64,000 nucleotides of DNA from Corynebacterium sp. ACRPH (GTDB lineage Bacteria > Actinomycetota > Actinomycetes > Mycobacteriales > Mycobacteriaceae). How positions within the stretch are numbered: the first letter of the stretch is position 1; each line of letters starts with the position of its first letter. Shown here in pieces: positions 53,921-63,995 of the stretch. The notes beneath the pieces were generated by a model. It searched no databases, was not told the origin of the DNA, and saw only the letters and a list, made by a program, of their open reading frames with translations. The stretch lies in assembly GCF_022347285.1 (NCBI RefSeq), contig NZ_JAKRND010000001.1, forward strand, positions 124,001 to 188,000, given 5' to 3'. The position numbers and the translations under genes are program-made.

Positions 53921-53984
53921 GCTTCGGAAGAATAGCCAGGCGCGCGGACAGACCCCGTGCGCACGGCCTCGAGAAAGTCCGGCC

Positions 53985-54009
53985 TGTGGATAGCGAAAAG
54001 TTATCCACA
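53985..54009. promoter_or_regulatory. Inverted pair of DnaA-box-like sites
   Basis: TTATCCACA (54001-54009) matches the consensus DnaA box exactly; TGTGGATAG (53985-53993) is the opposite-strand box with one mismatch. They face each other across 7 nt, between the aroE stop and the prepilin peptidase start. They could bind DnaA as a regulator or titration site. Confidence 0.5.
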
Positions 54010-54020
54010 AGGGCGAGAAA

Positions 54021-54905
54021 CTAGGCTTGCCCCTTGGCTCGCAGCACGGTATCCAACATCAGCCCCTCCGGAGCCGGGTGGCCCGTGAACAGGCGGAACT
54101 GTTCCTCAGCCTGGCCCGCCAGCATGCGCAGACCGTCGGCGTGCGGGATCGACTTCGCCTTGGCCGCGGAAAGCAGCGGCGTGGGATAGGGATCGTATAT
54201 CACGTCCACGATGCCCGCGGCCGCGCACAGCCCCTCGGCCAGCTCCTCGGCGGCATGGGCTGGGATCGTGGAGATCACGGCGGCGGCATCGGCGCAGATC
54301 CCAGCGATGTCGGCCTCCTCGAAGCGGGACCAGGAAAAATCCATGCCCATAGTTTCCACCATGGCCTGCAGGTTCAGGGCGCGCTCGGAACGCGCCAGTA
54401 CCGTCATCTCGGTGACCCCGGCTGCCGCCAGTGCTGCAACGGCCGGGCGGGCAGTGCCTCCGTTGCCGACGATCACCGCTTTGGCACCCTGCAGAGCGGA
54501 AGTGTCCCCGTCGTAGAGGTGCTCCAGGCAGCGGGTCACACCGTCCACGTCCGTATTGTCGGCCAGCCACTGGCCATCGCCCTGCGGCACCAACGTGTTG
54601 GCGGAGCCGATCTCCTGGGCACGGTTCGTCGCCAAATCCGCCAACTCCAAGGCCGCCTGCTTGCCGGGCATCGTCACGGAGAAGCCGCGGACCTGGTCGC
54701 CGGACTCGCTCAACAGGCGGCGAATATCGCGCGATTCCCCCGCCTCCACGCGGAAGTAATCCATCTCCAACCCCAGCGCACGGTATCCGGCGCTGTGCAG
54801 CTGCGGGGACAGCGAGTGCTCGATCGGGCTGCCCAGCACCGCGCAGCGCATACCGGGCGTCTCCAGGAACTCATCTACCGACAGCACGTGGCCTGCGGCG
54901 GACAT
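54021..54905 (-). CDS. aroE: Shikimate dehydrogenase
   Basis: 294 residues. NADPH-dependent reduction of 3-dehydroshikimate. Visible: AVLGSPIEHSLSPQLHSAGYRALG at the shikimate site, GFSVTMPGKQAAL with the catalytic Lys, NTDVDGVTRCLEHL, and NADP loop AVIVGNGGTARPAVAAL. Start ATG 54905. It lies apart from aroC-aroQ, separated by the prepilin peptidase gene, and follows mltG across a CTAG-rich spacer. Confidence 0.93.
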   Translation of the reverse strand: MSAAGHVLSVDEFLETPGMRCAVLGSPIEHSLSPQLHSAGYRALGLEMDYFRVEAGESRDIRRLLSESGDQVRGFSVTMPGKQAALELADLATNRAQEIGSANTLVPQGDGQWLADNTDVDGVTRCLEHLYDGDTSALQGAKAVIVGNGGTARPAVAALAAAGVTEMTVLARSERALNLQAMVETMGMDFSWSRFEEADIAGICADAAAVISTIPAHAAEELAEGLCAAAGIVDVIYDPYPTPLLSAAKAKSIPHADGLRMLAGQAEEQFRLFTGHPAPEGLMLDTVLRAKGQA

Positions 54906-54963
54906 ACAAATTCACCCTTTGCTTATGAAGATTGCTCTTGAGTCTCGGCTAGTTTTAGCCAGT

Positions 54964-54987
54964 GCTAGCTAGTTCTGGCTAGCTAGC
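54964..54987. repeat. CTAG-dense hairpin between mltG and aroE
   Basis: GCTAGCTAG (54964-54972) and CTAGCTAGC (54979-54987) form a perfect 9-bp stem with a 6-nt loop. A second small dyad GGCTA/TAGCC lies at about 54947-54960. Within some 55 nt the tetramer CTAG occurs at least six times. It could be an mRNA processing or weak termination structure. Confidence 0.55.
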
Positions 54988-55002
54988 GGTTTAGCTCGAA
55001 GA

Positions 55003-56157
55003 CTAGCGGTTCGAATCCAACACACCGTTGCGGCGGGATTCCTCAATAGCCCGTTCGTGGGCATCGAAATCGCGGTTGAAGACCGTTCGACCGTCCTTGT
55101 CCACCGTAACGAAGTACAGCCAGTCGCCCTCGGCCGGGTTCTCGATTGCGTGCAGAGCCTGTAGGCCAGGCGAGGAAATCGGAGTTTCCGGCAGGCCCTC
55201 CTTGGCGTAGGTATTCCACGGGGTCGACCGCCTACGATCCTCGTCCGTGGTGGCGACCTCAACTTCGCTCAGGTCGTAGTTCACCGTCGAGTCGAACTCC
55301 AGCTTTTGGTTTTCGTGCAGGCGGTTCAGGATCACGCGGGCGACCTTGTCGAAGTCGCCTTCCGGAGCCTCGCGCTCCACCAGAGATGCCGCCACCAGCA
55401 TATCGTAGGGGCTTAAGCCAACCTTTTCTGCGGAAGACAACAAGCCGGTGTTTTCGTACTGCTCCTTGGAAGTCTTCAGCAGAGTCTTGAGGATTTCTTC
55501 CGGGCTGCTGGTCGGGTCGAAGAGATGCACGCCGGGAGAAATCAAGCCCTCGATGCGCTTCGGATCATCGCCGCGCGCATTCACCTTATCCAAAGCCCAG
55601 TCAGCGATCTCTAGCTGCTCCGGCGGGGTCTGTGCCGCCGCCTTCTGCAGATCCTCGACGGACACACAGTTTTGTTCGTCCTGGCAAGTCTGTTCGGAGA
55701 CCAACGTGAAGATACCCTTGCGGTTATCTCCGTCTACCACCTGGACGTCATGGAGGGTCAGGCCATTCGGAATGTCAACCACGCCCCGGCGGCGTTCATC
55801 GCTAGACAGCCACTCCAGGGCCTTGTCGGCGGACATCTGCTCTTGCAGTGAGTAGTAGCCTGCCTGCAGCTCCGGTTCCTTACGCTCCGCAGCGGACATC
55901 AGCGCTCGGCGGGAACCCACCACGTCCTTTTCCACCAGCTGCTCTGACAAGCTATCCACAGAGTCACCGGGGCTCACGCGAACCATGACGACGTTGCCAT
56001 TACCCTCACCCTCGTAGTCGCGCACAGCCACAACGTCGCGCTGGTACCAGACGTAGGCACATGTACCGATCAGGAGGACGACCAGAGCGAGAGCCAGCGC
56101 GGCGGCAAGCTGACGGCGCCGTCTAAACTTCGGCTGCATTTTACGGGTCGGTCCCAT
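55003..56157 (-). CDS. mltG: Endolytic murein transglycosylase MltG
   Basis: 384 residues. A basic cytoplasmic N-terminus (MGPTRKMQPKFRRRRQ) precedes one membrane anchor (about 17-37), then an extracytoplasmic LysM-like region (VSPGDSVDSLSEQLVEKDVV) and the YceG catalytic domain with the glutamate in AASLVEREAPEGDFDKVARVILNRL near residue 258. The family cuts nascent peptidoglycan strands and ends their growth. It follows ruvX by 118 nt, in the conserved alaS-ruvX-mltG-aroE order. Confidence 0.92.
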   Translation of the reverse strand: MGPTRKMQPKFRRRRQLAAALALALVVLLIGTCAYVWYQRDVVAVRDYEGEGNGNVVMVRVSPGDSVDSLSEQLVEKDVVGSRRALMSAAERKEPELQAGYYSLQEQMSADKALEWLSSDERRRGVVDIPNGLTLHDVQVVDGDNRKGIFTLVSEQTCQDEQNCVSVEDLQKAAAQTPPEQLEIADWALDKVNARGDDPKRIEGLISPGVHLFDPTSSPEEILKTLLKTSKEQYENTGLLSSAEKVGLSPYDMLVAASLVEREAPEGDFDKVARVILNRLHENQKLEFDSTVNYDLSEVEVATTDEDRRRSTPWNTYAKEGLPETPISSPGLQALHAIENPAEGDWLYFVTVDKDGRTVFNRDFDAHERAIEESRRNGVLDSNR

Positions 56158-56275
56158 AGGTCAGTGTGGCCTTTCGTACAGGGTTAAACTCTTAGGTTTT
56201 CTCTTTGACGTCAGATACAAGCTGAGCCTGACGGTGTTAAGCGTCGCCGGTCATTTTCTCACGAATTGGTAAATT

Positions 56276-56743
56276 TTAGGAAAGCGCGCGCCGCCGCGTG
56301 TCTAACCACCCCTGCAGAATATGTACCGCTGCTGCCTGGTCGATCTTCTTTCTGCCTTTTTTACTATTGACGCCAGAGGCGTGAAACGCCTGCGTAGCGG
56401 CCATCGTAGACATTCTTTCGTCCACCATGCGCAGCGGAATGTCCGGCAATTCATCTTTAACCAAGCGGGCAAATTCCTCGGCATTAAGGGTGCTTTGTGT
56501 ATGGTTCCCGCGCAGCGCGACCGGCAGACCAACAACGATCTCCACCACGAAATTCTCGCGGCAGATCTCCGCCACGCGCTGCACATCCGCGTCGTCCGCG
56601 GTGGCCTGGACGGTCTCCACGGGTGTGGCGAGGATGCAGTCCGGATCCGAGATCGCCACCCCAATGCGCACGGTGCCCACGTCGAGGCCGAGCCTCCGGC
56701 CACGGCCGGGGTCGGTGGCTGGGTCTGGCCTTTCGGTCTGCAT
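56276..56743 (-). CDS. ruvX: RuvX/YqgF Holliday junction resolvase-like nuclease
   Basis: 155 residues, RNase H fold. Visible: RRLGLDVGTVRIGVAISD with the first catalytic Asp, VEIVVGLPVALRGN and LRMVDERMSTMAA with the Glu, and DQAAAVHILQGWLD with the last Asp. YqgF proteins are linked to 16S rRNA 5'-end processing as well as junction resolution. ATG 56743, 21 nt after alaS. An exact T-tract copy of the dispersed motif lies antisense in it (56358-56374). Confidence 0.92.
   Translation of the reverse strand: MQTERPDPATDPGRGRRLGLDVGTVRIGVAISDPDCILATPVETVQATADDADVQRVAEICRENFVVEIVVGLPVALRGNHTQSTLNAEEFARLVKDELPDIPLRMVDERMSTMAATQAFHASGVNSKKGRKKIDQAAAVHILQGWLDTRRRALS
56358..56374 (+). repeat. Dispersed motif, T-tract copy 2 (TTTTTACTATTGACGCC)
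   Basis: Exact 17-nt match to copy 1, here antisense within ruvX, so it encodes unrelated residues (GVNSKKG on the coding strand). Confidence 0.7.
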
Positions 56744-56764
56744 CAGCGAAAACTCCCCGGCCGA

Positions 56765-59428
56765 CTATCCGCGCAGCGCGCTCTTGACGGCCTCGATGCC
56801 GGCGGGGATGCCGGCGGCGTCCGAACCAGAGCCCTGCGCCATGGCCGGCTTACCGCCACCGCGACCGGCAACCTTCTCCCCGAAGGCCTTGACGAGCTCG
56901 CCGGCCTTGATGCCCTTGTCCACGGCAGCATCGTTCGCAGCGGCGACGAAAGGAACCTTCTCCCCGTCCACGGAGGCGAATACCACGACGGCGGGCTCGG
57001 AGCCCAGGCGGTTCTTCGCATCCATGGCGAGGGTGCGCAGGTCGCCTGCGGCCACGCCTTCCGGCAGCTCCTCGGCCAGGACCTTGACCTCGCCGATAGT
57101 CTCAGCCTTCTCTACCAGCTGGCCTACCTGCCCCTGCAGCTGCTGGGCGCGCAACTGCTGGATCTGCTTCTCGGCGGCCTTCAACTTGGCGGTGAGCGCG
57201 TCGATGCGCTCCGGCAGTTCCTCGCTCGGGGTCTTCAGGCTGGTTGCCAGGCCGGCCACCAGAGACTTCTCGGTGCTGAGGAAGCGGAAGGAATCCATGC
57301 CGGTGTAGGCCTCGATGCGGCGCACGCCGGAGCCGACGGAGGACTCACCGAGTACAGAGATCGGGCCGACCTGGGAGGAGTGCTCCACGTGGATACCGCC
57401 GCACAGCTCCATGGAGAACGGTCCGCCGATCTCCACGACGCGCACCTCGGAACCGTAATTCTCGCCGAACAGAGCCATGGCGCCCATCGCCTTGGCTTCC
57501 TCCAGGGAGGTCTCGATGGTGTTCACCTGGTAGTCGCTATCCACGGCGCCGTTGGCGATCTCCTCGATCTGGTTCAGCTGGTGCTCGGTCAGCTGCTCGC
57601 CGTAGTTGAAGTCGAAGCGCAGGTAGCCCGGCTTGTTCATGGAGCCCGCCTGGACGGCTGTCGGCCCCAGCACCTCACGCAGGGCGGCGTGGATCAGGTG
57701 CGTGCCGGAGTGCGCCTGGCGTGCCTGGTGGCGCCACGCCTTGTCCACCGTGGCCTGCACCTTCTGCCCCACGGCCAGCTCGCCGCCGCTGACGGTCACG
57801 TGGTGTACCCAGACCTTCTTACCGACCTTCTGCACGTCCTCCACCCGGGCAGCACCGGAGGTGGTGGACAGCTCGCCGCGGTCGGCCATCTGGCCGCCGG
57901 CCTCGGCGTAGAACGGGGTGCGGTCCAGGATCACCTGAGCGGCAGCGCCCTCCGGGGCAGTCTCCACCAGTGCGCCGTCGCGGATGATGCCCAGCACGGA
58001 AGCTTCGTCAGCCAGGTTCTCGTAGCCGGTGAACACGGTCGGGTGGTTATCCACGAATGGACGGTAGATCGTCTGATCCACGTGGCCCAGCTTCTTGGCG
58101 TTGTTATCGGCCTTGGCGCGGGCCTTCTGCTCCGCCATCAGGTCGTGGAAGCCGTCGATGTCCACCTTCAGGCCGGCCTCGGCGGCCATCTCCTGGGTCA
58201 GGTCGATCGGGAATCCGTGAGTGTCGTGCAGGGAGAAAGCAACGTCGCCCGGGACTGTATCCTCGCCGCGTTCCTTCGCGCCGTGGGCCCAGTTGTCGAA
58301 CATCTGGGAGCCGGATTCCAGGGTCTTCAGGAAGGACTTCTCCTCGGACAGAGCTACGGCGCGAATGCGCTCGTAGTTCTCGGCGATTTCCGGGTAGGAG
58401 GGCGTCATGGTCTCCCGCACGGTGTCCATGAACTTCTCCAGGGTCTCCCCCGTTGCACCCAGCAGGCGGGCGGAGCGGATGATGCGGCGCAGCAGGCGGC
58501 GCAGAATGTAGCCGCGTCCCTCGTTGCCGGGGGTCACGCCGTCGAGCATCAGCATCAGACCGGTGCGGGAGTGGTCGGCGATCACGCGGAAGCGCACGTC
58601 GTTGGCCTGGTCTGCGCCGTAGTTGGCGCCGGTGACCTCCTGGGCCACGTCGATGACGGGGCGCAGCAGGTCGGTCTCGTACACGTTGTCCACGTCCTGC
58701 AGGATGCAGGCGACGCGCTCGATGCCCAGGCCGGTATCGATGTTCTTCTTCGGCAGCTTGCCGACGATCTCGAAGTTGCCCTTGCCCAGGCCCTCGCCGC
58801 GCTCGTTCTCCATGAACACGAGGTTCCAGATCTCGATGTAGCGGGTGTCGTCGACGATCGGGCCACCCTCCTGGCCGTGCTCCGGGCCGCGGTCGTAGTA
58901 GATCTCCGAGCAGGGGCCGCACGGGCCGGGAATACCCATGGACCAGTAGTTATCCTCCATGCCGAGGCGCTGGATTTTGTGCTCGGGTACGCCGATCTTC
59001 TTGTTCCAGATCTCCGCAGCCTCGTCGTCGTCGGTAAAGACGGTGACCCACAACCGCTCCGGGTCGAGGCCCAGACCGCCTTCTTCCACCGGATCGGTCA
59101 GCAGCGTCCAGGCGTGCGTGATCGCACCTTCCTTGAAGTACGCGCCGAAGGAAAAGTTGCCCGCCATCTGGAAGAACGTGTTATGGCGGGTGGTAATGCC
59201 AACCTCGTCGATGTCCAAAGTGCGCACGCACTTCTGGATGGAGGTCGCCGTGCCGTTCTCAAACGGTGGGTTCTGCTGGCCCAGGAAGTAGGGCTTGAAC
59301 GGAACCATGCCGGCGTTCACGAACAGAAGGTTCGGGTCGTCCAGGATCAGCGATGCGCTGGGTACCTCGGTGTGCCCGGCCTTGGTGAAGTGCTCGATGA
59401 AGCGCTGGCGGATCTCATGCGTTTGCAC
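56765..59428 (-). CDS. alaS: Alanyl-tRNA synthetase
   Basis: 887 residues, full length. Class II catalytic core at the N-terminus ([37 protein letters not shown]), then the editing domain with zinc ligands in [16 protein letters not shown] and [13 protein letters not shown], and a C-terminal oligomerisation/C-Ala domain with [17 protein letters not shown] 59428 is preceded by GAGGTAAAG. The long open frame on the opposite strand across this gene is a GC-bias shadow. Confidence 0.96.
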   Translation of the reverse strand: MQTHEIRQRFIEHFTKAGHTEVPSASLILDDPNLLFVNAGMVPFKPYFLGQQNPPFENGTATSIQKCVRTLDIDEVGITTRHNTFFQMAGNFSFGAYFKEGAITHAWTLLTDPVEEGGLGLDPERLWVTVFTDDDEAAEIWNKKIGVPEHKIQRLGMEDNYWSMGIPGPCGPCSEIYYDRGPEHGQEGGPIVDDTRYIEIWNLVFMENERGEGLGKGNFEIVGKLPKKNIDTGLGIERVACILQDVDNVYETDLLRPVIDVAQEVTGANYGADQANDVRFRVIADHSRTGLMLMLDGVTPGNEGRGYILRRLLRRIIRSARLLGATGETLEKFMDTVRETMTPSYPEIAENYERIRAVALSEEKSFLKTLESGSQMFDNWAHGAKERGEDTVPGDVAFSLHDTHGFPIDLTQEMAAEAGLKVDIDGFHDLMAEQKARAKADNNAKKLGHVDQTIYRPFVDNHPTVFTGYENLADEASVLGIIRDGALVETAPEGAAAQVILDRTPFYAEAGGQMADRGELSTTSGAARVEDVQKVGKKVWVHHVTVSGGELAVGQKVQATVDKAWRHQARQAHSGTHLIHAALREVLGPTAVQAGSMNKPGYLRFDFNYGEQLTEHQLNQIEEIANGAVDSDYQVNTIETSLEEAKAMGAMALFGENYGSEVRVVEIGGPFSMELCGGIHVEHSSQVGPISVLGESSVGSGVRRIEAYTGMDSFRFLSTEKSLVAGLATSLKTPSEELPERIDALTAKLKAAEKQIQQLRAQQLQGQVGQLVEKAETIGEVKVLAEELPEGVAAGDLRTLAMDAKNRLGSEPAVVVFASVDGEKVPFVAAANDAAVDKGIKAGELVKAFGEKVAGRGGGKPAMAQGSGSDAAGIPAGIEAVKSALRG

Positions 59429-59481
59429 GGTGGCTTTACCTCGTAGAGTTCTATGTCGACTGTAAATGGAATGCGTACATT

Positions 59482-60876
59482 CTACCCCCGGGTCAGGAAG
59501 GAGCGAACGATAGCCCTAAGGCTACTCAAGCGCGCGGCAATGGTCTTTTCGTTGCCGTGGGTTGTCGGCCGGTAGTACACCGCGTCCTTCAGATCGTCCG
59601 GCAGGTACTGCTGCGGCACCACGCCCTTCGGATCGTCGTGCGGATAGACGTATCCCACCGCGTTACCCAGCGCCTTCGCCCCTTGGTAGTGGCCGTCGCG
59701 CAGGTGAGCCGGAACGGCCCCGCCTTTGCCCGCCTGCACGTCCCCAATGGCGGAGTTGATGGCCGCGATCACCCCGTTGGACTTCGGCGCGGTCGCCAGG
59801 TGGATCGTAGCCTGCGCCAGGTTGAGCCGTGCCTCCGGCATGCCGATGAAGCTCACCGCGTGATACGCCGCCACCGCCACCTGAAGCGCCTGCGGGTCGG
59901 CCATGCCGATGTCCTCGCTGGCGTGGATAACCAGCCTACGGGCGATGAAGCGCGGATCTTCGCCGCCTTCCAGCATGCGGGCTAGGTAGTGCAGCGCGGC
60001 GTCCGGATCCGAACCGCGGATGGATTTAATGAAGGCACTGGTGATGTCGTAGTGCTGGTCGCCGTCGCGGTCGTATCGCGCCACTGCCTTGTTAAGGGAC
60101 TTTTTTACTTGTGACGCCACCAGCTCCGCCACTCCGTCCTCCCCTTGCGGCTCGACTCCCTCGGCCGCGGCCTCCAGGTACGTCAGGCTACGGCGGGCAT
60201 CACCGGCAGCCATGGCGACGAGCTGGTCCATGGCCTCGGGGGTCACCCGCAGTTGGCCGGCGTATCCGCGCTCATCGTCGAGAGCGCGCTGCAGTACGGT
60301 GCGGATGTCGGCGTCACTAAGAGAAGAAAGTTGGACGAGCAACGAGCGCGACAACAGCGGCGACACCACGGAAAACGACGGATTCTCGGTGGTGGCGGCG
60401 ACCAATAGGACGGTGCGGTTTTCGACGGCGGCGAGTAGCGCGTCCTGCTGGGTCTTGGAAAAGCGGTGCACCTCGTCGATGAACAGCACGGTGTGCTCGC
60501 CCATGACCAGGCGCTTGCGGGCCTGCTCGATGATCGCGCGGACTTCCTTGACGCCGGAGTTCAGGGCGCTTAAGGCCTCGAAGCGGCGACCGGAGGCCTG
60601 GGAGATGAGGCTGGCGATGGTGGTCTTGCCGGTGCCAGGCGGGCCGTAGAGGATGACGGAGGTATCGCCGTGGCCCTCGATCAGGCGGCGCAGCGGCGAG
60701 CCTGGGCCCAGTACCTTATCCTGGCCGACCACCTCGTCGAGGCTGCGGGGTCGCATGCGAACCGCCAATGGGGCGTGGGAGCCGGGGTGAAAATACGCCT
60801 CGGCGGCGTGCGCGTCGGTTCCGTCTGTGGCACCGGCGCCACTGCCCTGCTGACCTTGGGAAAACAGATCGTCCAT
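59482..60876 (-). CDS. rarA: Replication-associated recombination protein A (MgsA/RarA AAA ATPase)
   Basis: 464 residues. Clamp-loader-like AAA+ protein acting at stalled forks. A flexible N-terminus of about 35 residues, then [18 protein letters not shown], Walker [11 protein letters not shown] (77-86), Walker [20 protein letters not shown], sensor [11 protein letters not shown], and the RarA-specific C-terminal tetramerisation region ([20 protein letters not shown]). Upstream of alaS by 53 nt. A T-tract motif copy lies antisense at 60102-60118. Confidence 0.94.
   Translation of the reverse strand: MDDLFSQGQQGSGAGATDGTDAHAAEAYFHPGSHAPLAVRMRPRSLDEVVGQDKVLGPGSPLRRLIEGHGDTSVILYGPPGTGKTTIASLISQASGRRFEALSALNSGVKEVRAIIEQARKRLVMGEHTVLFIDEVHRFSKTQQDALLAAVENRTVLLVAATTENPSFSVVSPLLSRSLLVQLSSLSDADIRTVLQRALDDERGYAGQLRVTPEAMDQLVAMAAGDARRSLTYLEAAAEGVEPQGEDGVAELVASQVKKSLNKAVARYDRDGDQHYDITSAFIKSIRGSDPDAALHYLARMLEGGEDPRFIARRLVIHASEDIGMADPQALQVAVAAYHAVSFIGMPEARLNLAQATIHLATAPKSNGVIAAINSAIGDVQAGKGGAVPAHLRDGHYQGAKALGNAVGYVYPHDDPKGVVPQQYLPDDLKDAVYYRPTTHGNEKTIAARLSSLRAIVRSFLTRG
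60102..60118 (+). repeat. Dispersed motif, T-tract copy 3 (TTTTTACTTGTGACGCC)
   Basis: Matches copies 1 and 2 at 15 of 17 positions; antisense within rarA, where the coding strand reads VASQVKKS. Confidence 0.6.
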
Positions 60877-60895
60877 CGGCTTTAAGCGGCGGGCG

Positions 60896-62182
60896 CTACG
60901 CTTCGCGCTCGTTCGGGAAGGCTCTCAGCTGCGACAGCACCTTCAACAGAACCTGCGCAAACTCGCCGATCGCCGCGAAGTCTTGGGAGTCGCGGCGGCG
61001 GGAGAAACGCTTGATGGCTTCCACCGTCGTGGCCAAATCCTCAAGCTGCTCCTCCGACATGTGGCGGATAGAGCGCGAGACCTCCTGGTTGTCTGATTCA
61101 TCGCCGAAGACGAACGAGGGGTGCTTGGCCACGGAAAGCCGACCGTAGTACATCATGATCAACGACAGGAAAGCCCAGCCGATGAGGGCGGACATGACCC
61201 AGTCGTGGAAGACCCTATCTTCGGAAATGGCAGGCCAGATTTGCTGTGCCTCCGCACGCCAGGCGGCGAGGAACTCCGTGGTCTCCGGCTCGTCCAAAGC
61301 CGGGGTGGAATTGTCCTGCGGGAAGCCCGCCACCACGCAGGCGACGTCGAAGGCTGCGTCCCGGAACCCGGCCCATTCATAGTCCAGCAGCACGATGTTG
61401 TCCGTGAGCATGACGTTGTCGGGCGCCAGGTCGAAGGGTGTGAAGACAAGGAACTCGGACTTGCTCTGACGCTCGACGGCCTTGGTGGCGTAGCGCTGCA
61501 CCACCGGGTCGATGGTCAGGCCGTTCGAAATCATGAGGTCCACGCCAGACTGGATGAGCTCGCCGACGTTGATGTCGGACTCTTCAATCGCCTCGGGACT
61601 GATGTGGTGGCGCTGGCACTGGCGGCGCATCAGGGTGGAGTAAGACTGCGCGCCACCGAAAGTGGCAGCGTGCATCTTGCCCAGTGAACGGCCGAGCTTA
61701 CGCAGGGCTCCGATGCGGGACTTGGAATCTTGCAGGGTCAGCACGTCTGTAAAGCTCGTGCCATCGCCCGCGTCCGACAGAACCAGCAGGCGCTGGTCGA
61801 TGTCATAAGCCAGCAGTACCGGGCCGGGGCGTACCGTCTCCGCCAGGGTGTTGGTGTACTGGTAGGCCACGACCTCGCGGAGCATGCCCAGGGCATCCGG
61901 GCCGAACTCCCCTGCGTCGCCGGCACCCTCGTTGGAGCCATCGCCGGCCCCGCCGCTGCCATCAGCGTTCGCGGCGCCCGCGTCCCCTTCGCTTTCCGGC
62001 GGCAGCTGCTTGATAACCACCGTGCGTTCCTGCAGGAAGGGGTCGGCGGAAATCCGGCAGCGCAGAACCATCGAGGAGCCACTCCCACCCAGATCCTGCG
62101 GATCGCTGAGTTCGGGTGAACCTCCGAAGCGGTTCGCCAAAACCTGGGTTGCCGCCTCGACAGTGGACTCGACTGATTGCAC
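60896..62182 (-). CDS. APH/choline-kinase-like phosphotransferase, substrate unknown
   Basis: 428 residues, kinase-like fold. Visible: VVIKQL (ATP-binding Lys58), REVVAYQYT with the helix-C Glu, catalytic loop [13 protein letters not shown] (Asp251, Asn256; the usual HGD is PFD) and metal-binding LLDYEWAG (Asp267). Between strand 3 and helix C is a Gly/Ala/Asp/Glu-rich insert (about 63-93) not found in most relatives. An additional membrane-like stretch ([19 protein letters not shown]) follows the core. Homologues sit between aspS and rarA in corynebacteria. It is not recognisable as a known aminoglycoside resistance enzyme. Confidence 0.75.
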   Translation of the reverse strand: MQSVESTVEAATQVLANRFGGSPELSDPQDLGGSGSSMVLRCRISADPFLQERTVVIKQLPPESEGDAGAANADGSGGAGDGSNEGAGDAGEFGPDALGMLREVVAYQYTNTLAETVRPGPVLLAYDIDQRLLVLSDAGDGTSFTDVLTLQDSKSRIGALRKLGRSLGKMHAATFGGAQSYSTLMRRQCQRHHISPEAIEESDINVGELIQSGVDLMISNGLTIDPVVQRYATKAVERQSKSEFLVFTPFDLAPDNVMLTDNIVLLDYEWAGFRDAAFDVACVVAGFPQDNSTPALDEPETTEFLAAWRAEAQQIWPAISEDRVFHDWVMSALIGWAFLSLIMMYYGRLSVAKHPSFVFGDESDNQEVSRSIRHMSEEQLEDLATTVEAIKRFSRRRDSQDFAAIGEFAQVLLKVLSQLRAFPNEREA

Positions 62183-62192
62183 TACTACTCGC

Positions 62193-63995
62193 CTACTTTT
62201 CCTTCTGGCCCTTGGGGCCCTTCTTCGGCTTGAAATCGATACCGGATTCCTTACGCTGCTCCGCGGAGATCTCGCCCGGGGCGTCGGTCAGCGGATCCAC
62301 GCCGCCACCGGACTTCGGGAAGGCGATGACGTCGCGGATGGAATCGAAGCCGCCCAGCAGGGAGACGATGCGGTCCCAACCGAACGCGATACCACCGTGC
62401 GGCGGGGCACCGAAGGCAAACGCATCCAGCAGGAAGCCGAACTTCTCGCGGGCCTCCTCCTCGGTGATGCCCATGACCTTGAACACGCGCTCCTGCACAT
62501 CCGGCTGGTGGATACGAATAGAACCGCCGCCGATCTCGTTGCCGTTACACACGATGTCGTAGGCGTAGGCCAGCGCTTCGCCCGGGTTCTCGTCGAAAGT
62601 ATCCAGGTACTCCGGCTTCGGGGAGGTAAAGGCGTGGTGCACTGCAGTCCAGGCAGAGTGACCCAGGGCCACGTCGCCAGACGCGGCGGCATCCGCAGCC
62701 GGCTCGAACAGTGGGGCGTCAACAACCCAGGTGAAGGCCCAGTCGCCTTCCTTGATCAGGCCCAGCTTGTTAGCGATCTCGCCGCGGGCAGCACCCAGCA
62801 GGGCGCGGGACGGCTTGGTCTCGCCTGCGGCGAAGAAGATGCAGTCGCCCGGCTTGGCACCGACGTGCTCGGCAATGCCCGCACGCTCTTCGTCAGTAAT
62901 GTTCTTGGCAACCGGTCCGGACAGCTCGCCGTCCTCGCCCACCAGAATGTAGGCCAGGCCCTTCGCGCCGCGCTGCTTAGCCCACTCCTGCCAAGCATCC
63001 AGCTGGCGGCGGGGCTGGTCTGCGCCGCCTTCCATGACCACTGCGCCGACGTATTCGTTCTGGAACACGCGGAAGGTGGTGTTCTTGAAGAAGTCGGTGC
63101 ACTCAGTGATCTGGATGTCGAAGCGCAGGTCCGGCTTGTCGGAGCCGTAGTACTTCATGGCATCGGCGTAGGTCATGCGCGGGATCGGGGTGGAGATCTC
63201 GTAGCCGATCTCCTTCCAGATCGCCACCAGGATCTCCTCTGCCAGAGAGATCACGTCTTCCTGGTCCACGAAGGACATCTCGACGTCCAGCTGGGTGAAC
63301 TCCGGCTGGCGGTCGGCGCGGAAGTCCTCGTCGCGGTAGCAGCGGGCGATCTGGTAGTAGCGCTCCATGCCAGCCACCATCAGCAGCTGCTTAAACAGCT
63401 GCGGGGACTGCGGCAGGGCGTAGAACGTGCCCGGGCGCAGGCGTGCAGGCACCAGGAAGTCACGGGCGCCCTCTGGGGTGGAGCGGGTCAGCGTCGGGGT
63501 TTCGATCTCCGTGAAGTCGTGCTCGGCCAGAACCCCGCGGGCAGCCTGGTTAACACGGGAGCGCAGGCGCAGCGCATCGCCCTGGGTCTTGCGGCGCAGA
63601 TCCAGGTAGCGGTACTTCAGGCGGGTTTCCTCGCCCACCTCGCCGGAGGAGGACGGATCGTCGATCTGGAACGGCAGCGCCGCCGCCTCGTTCAGAACCT
63701 CCAGGGCGAACACGTTGACCTCGATGCCGCCAGAGGCCAGGTTCGGGTTCTCGGAACCCTCCGGGCGAGCCTCGACCACGCCGGTTACCTTCAGGCAGTA
63801 CTCGCTGCGCAGGTCGTGCGCACGCTCCGCCACCTCGGACTCGCGGAAGACGACTTGTGCCACGCCGCTGCGGTCGCGCAGGTCGATGAAAATGACGCCA
63901 CCGTGGTCGCGTCGACGACCAACCCAGCCGGTCAGGGTCACTTCATCACCAATATTCTCTGGGCGCAGTTCGCCCGCCAGGTGTGTGCGCAGCAC
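62193..63995 (-). CDS. aspS: Aspartyl-tRNA synthetase
   Basis: 600 residues. N-terminal OB-fold anticodon domain ([26 protein letters not shown]), class II motif 2 region ([26 protein letters not shown]), a bacterial GAD insertion domain, and motif 3 [13 protein letters not shown] near the C-terminus. The start GTG 63995 matches the usual corynebacterial N-terminus [11 protein letters not shown]; only 5 nt of upstream sequence remain in the window, so its ribosome site cannot be seen. A basic Lys/Gly-rich tail ends the protein. It may be of the non-discriminating type, but this cannot be judged here. Confidence 0.95.
   Translation of the reverse strand: MLRTHLAGELRPENIGDEVTLTGWVGRRRDHGGVIFIDLRDRSGVAQVVFRESEVAERAHDLRSEYCLKVTGVVEARPEGSENPNLASGGIEVNVFALEVLNEAAALPFQIDDPSSSGEVGEETRLKYRYLDLRRKTQGDALRLRSRVNQAARGVLAEHDFTEIETPTLTRSTPEGARDFLVPARLRPGTFYALPQSPQLFKQLLMVAGMERYYQIARCYRDEDFRADRQPEFTQLDVEMSFVDQEDVISLAEEILVAIWKEIGYEISTPIPRMTYADAMKYYGSDKPDLRFDIQITECTDFFKNTTFRVFQNEYVGAVVMEGGADQPRRQLDAWQEWAKQRGAKGLAYILVGEDGELSGPVAKNITDEERAGIAEHVGAKPGDCIFFAAGETKPSRALLGAARGEIANKLGLIKEGDWAFTWVVDAPLFEPAADAAASGDVALGHSAWTAVHHAFTSPKPEYLDTFDENPGEALAYAYDIVCNGNEIGGGSIRIHQPDVQERVFKVMGITEEEAREKFGFLLDAFAFGAPPHGGIAFGWDRIVSLLGGFDSIRDVIAFPKSGGGVDPLTDAPGEISAEQRKESGIDFKPKKGPKGQKEK

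Noticed and set aside
55006..55019. tRNA T-arm-like sequence GCGGTTCGAATCC
   Set aside because: It is the reverse of the last mltG codons; there is no acceptor stem, D-arm or anticodon arm at the required distances.
56321..59446. Open frame of about 1040 codons on the plus strand opposite alaS and ruvX
   Set aside because: It mirrors the alaS reading frame in GC-rich DNA, has no family motif, no ribosome site and is rich in Leu/Arg/Gly/His/Gln typical of antisense shadows.
60896..62182. Aminoglycoside resistance determinant
   Set aside because: The kinase fold is shared, but the gene is embedded in a conserved housekeeping order with no mobile element, and the catalytic loop differs from known resistance enzymes.
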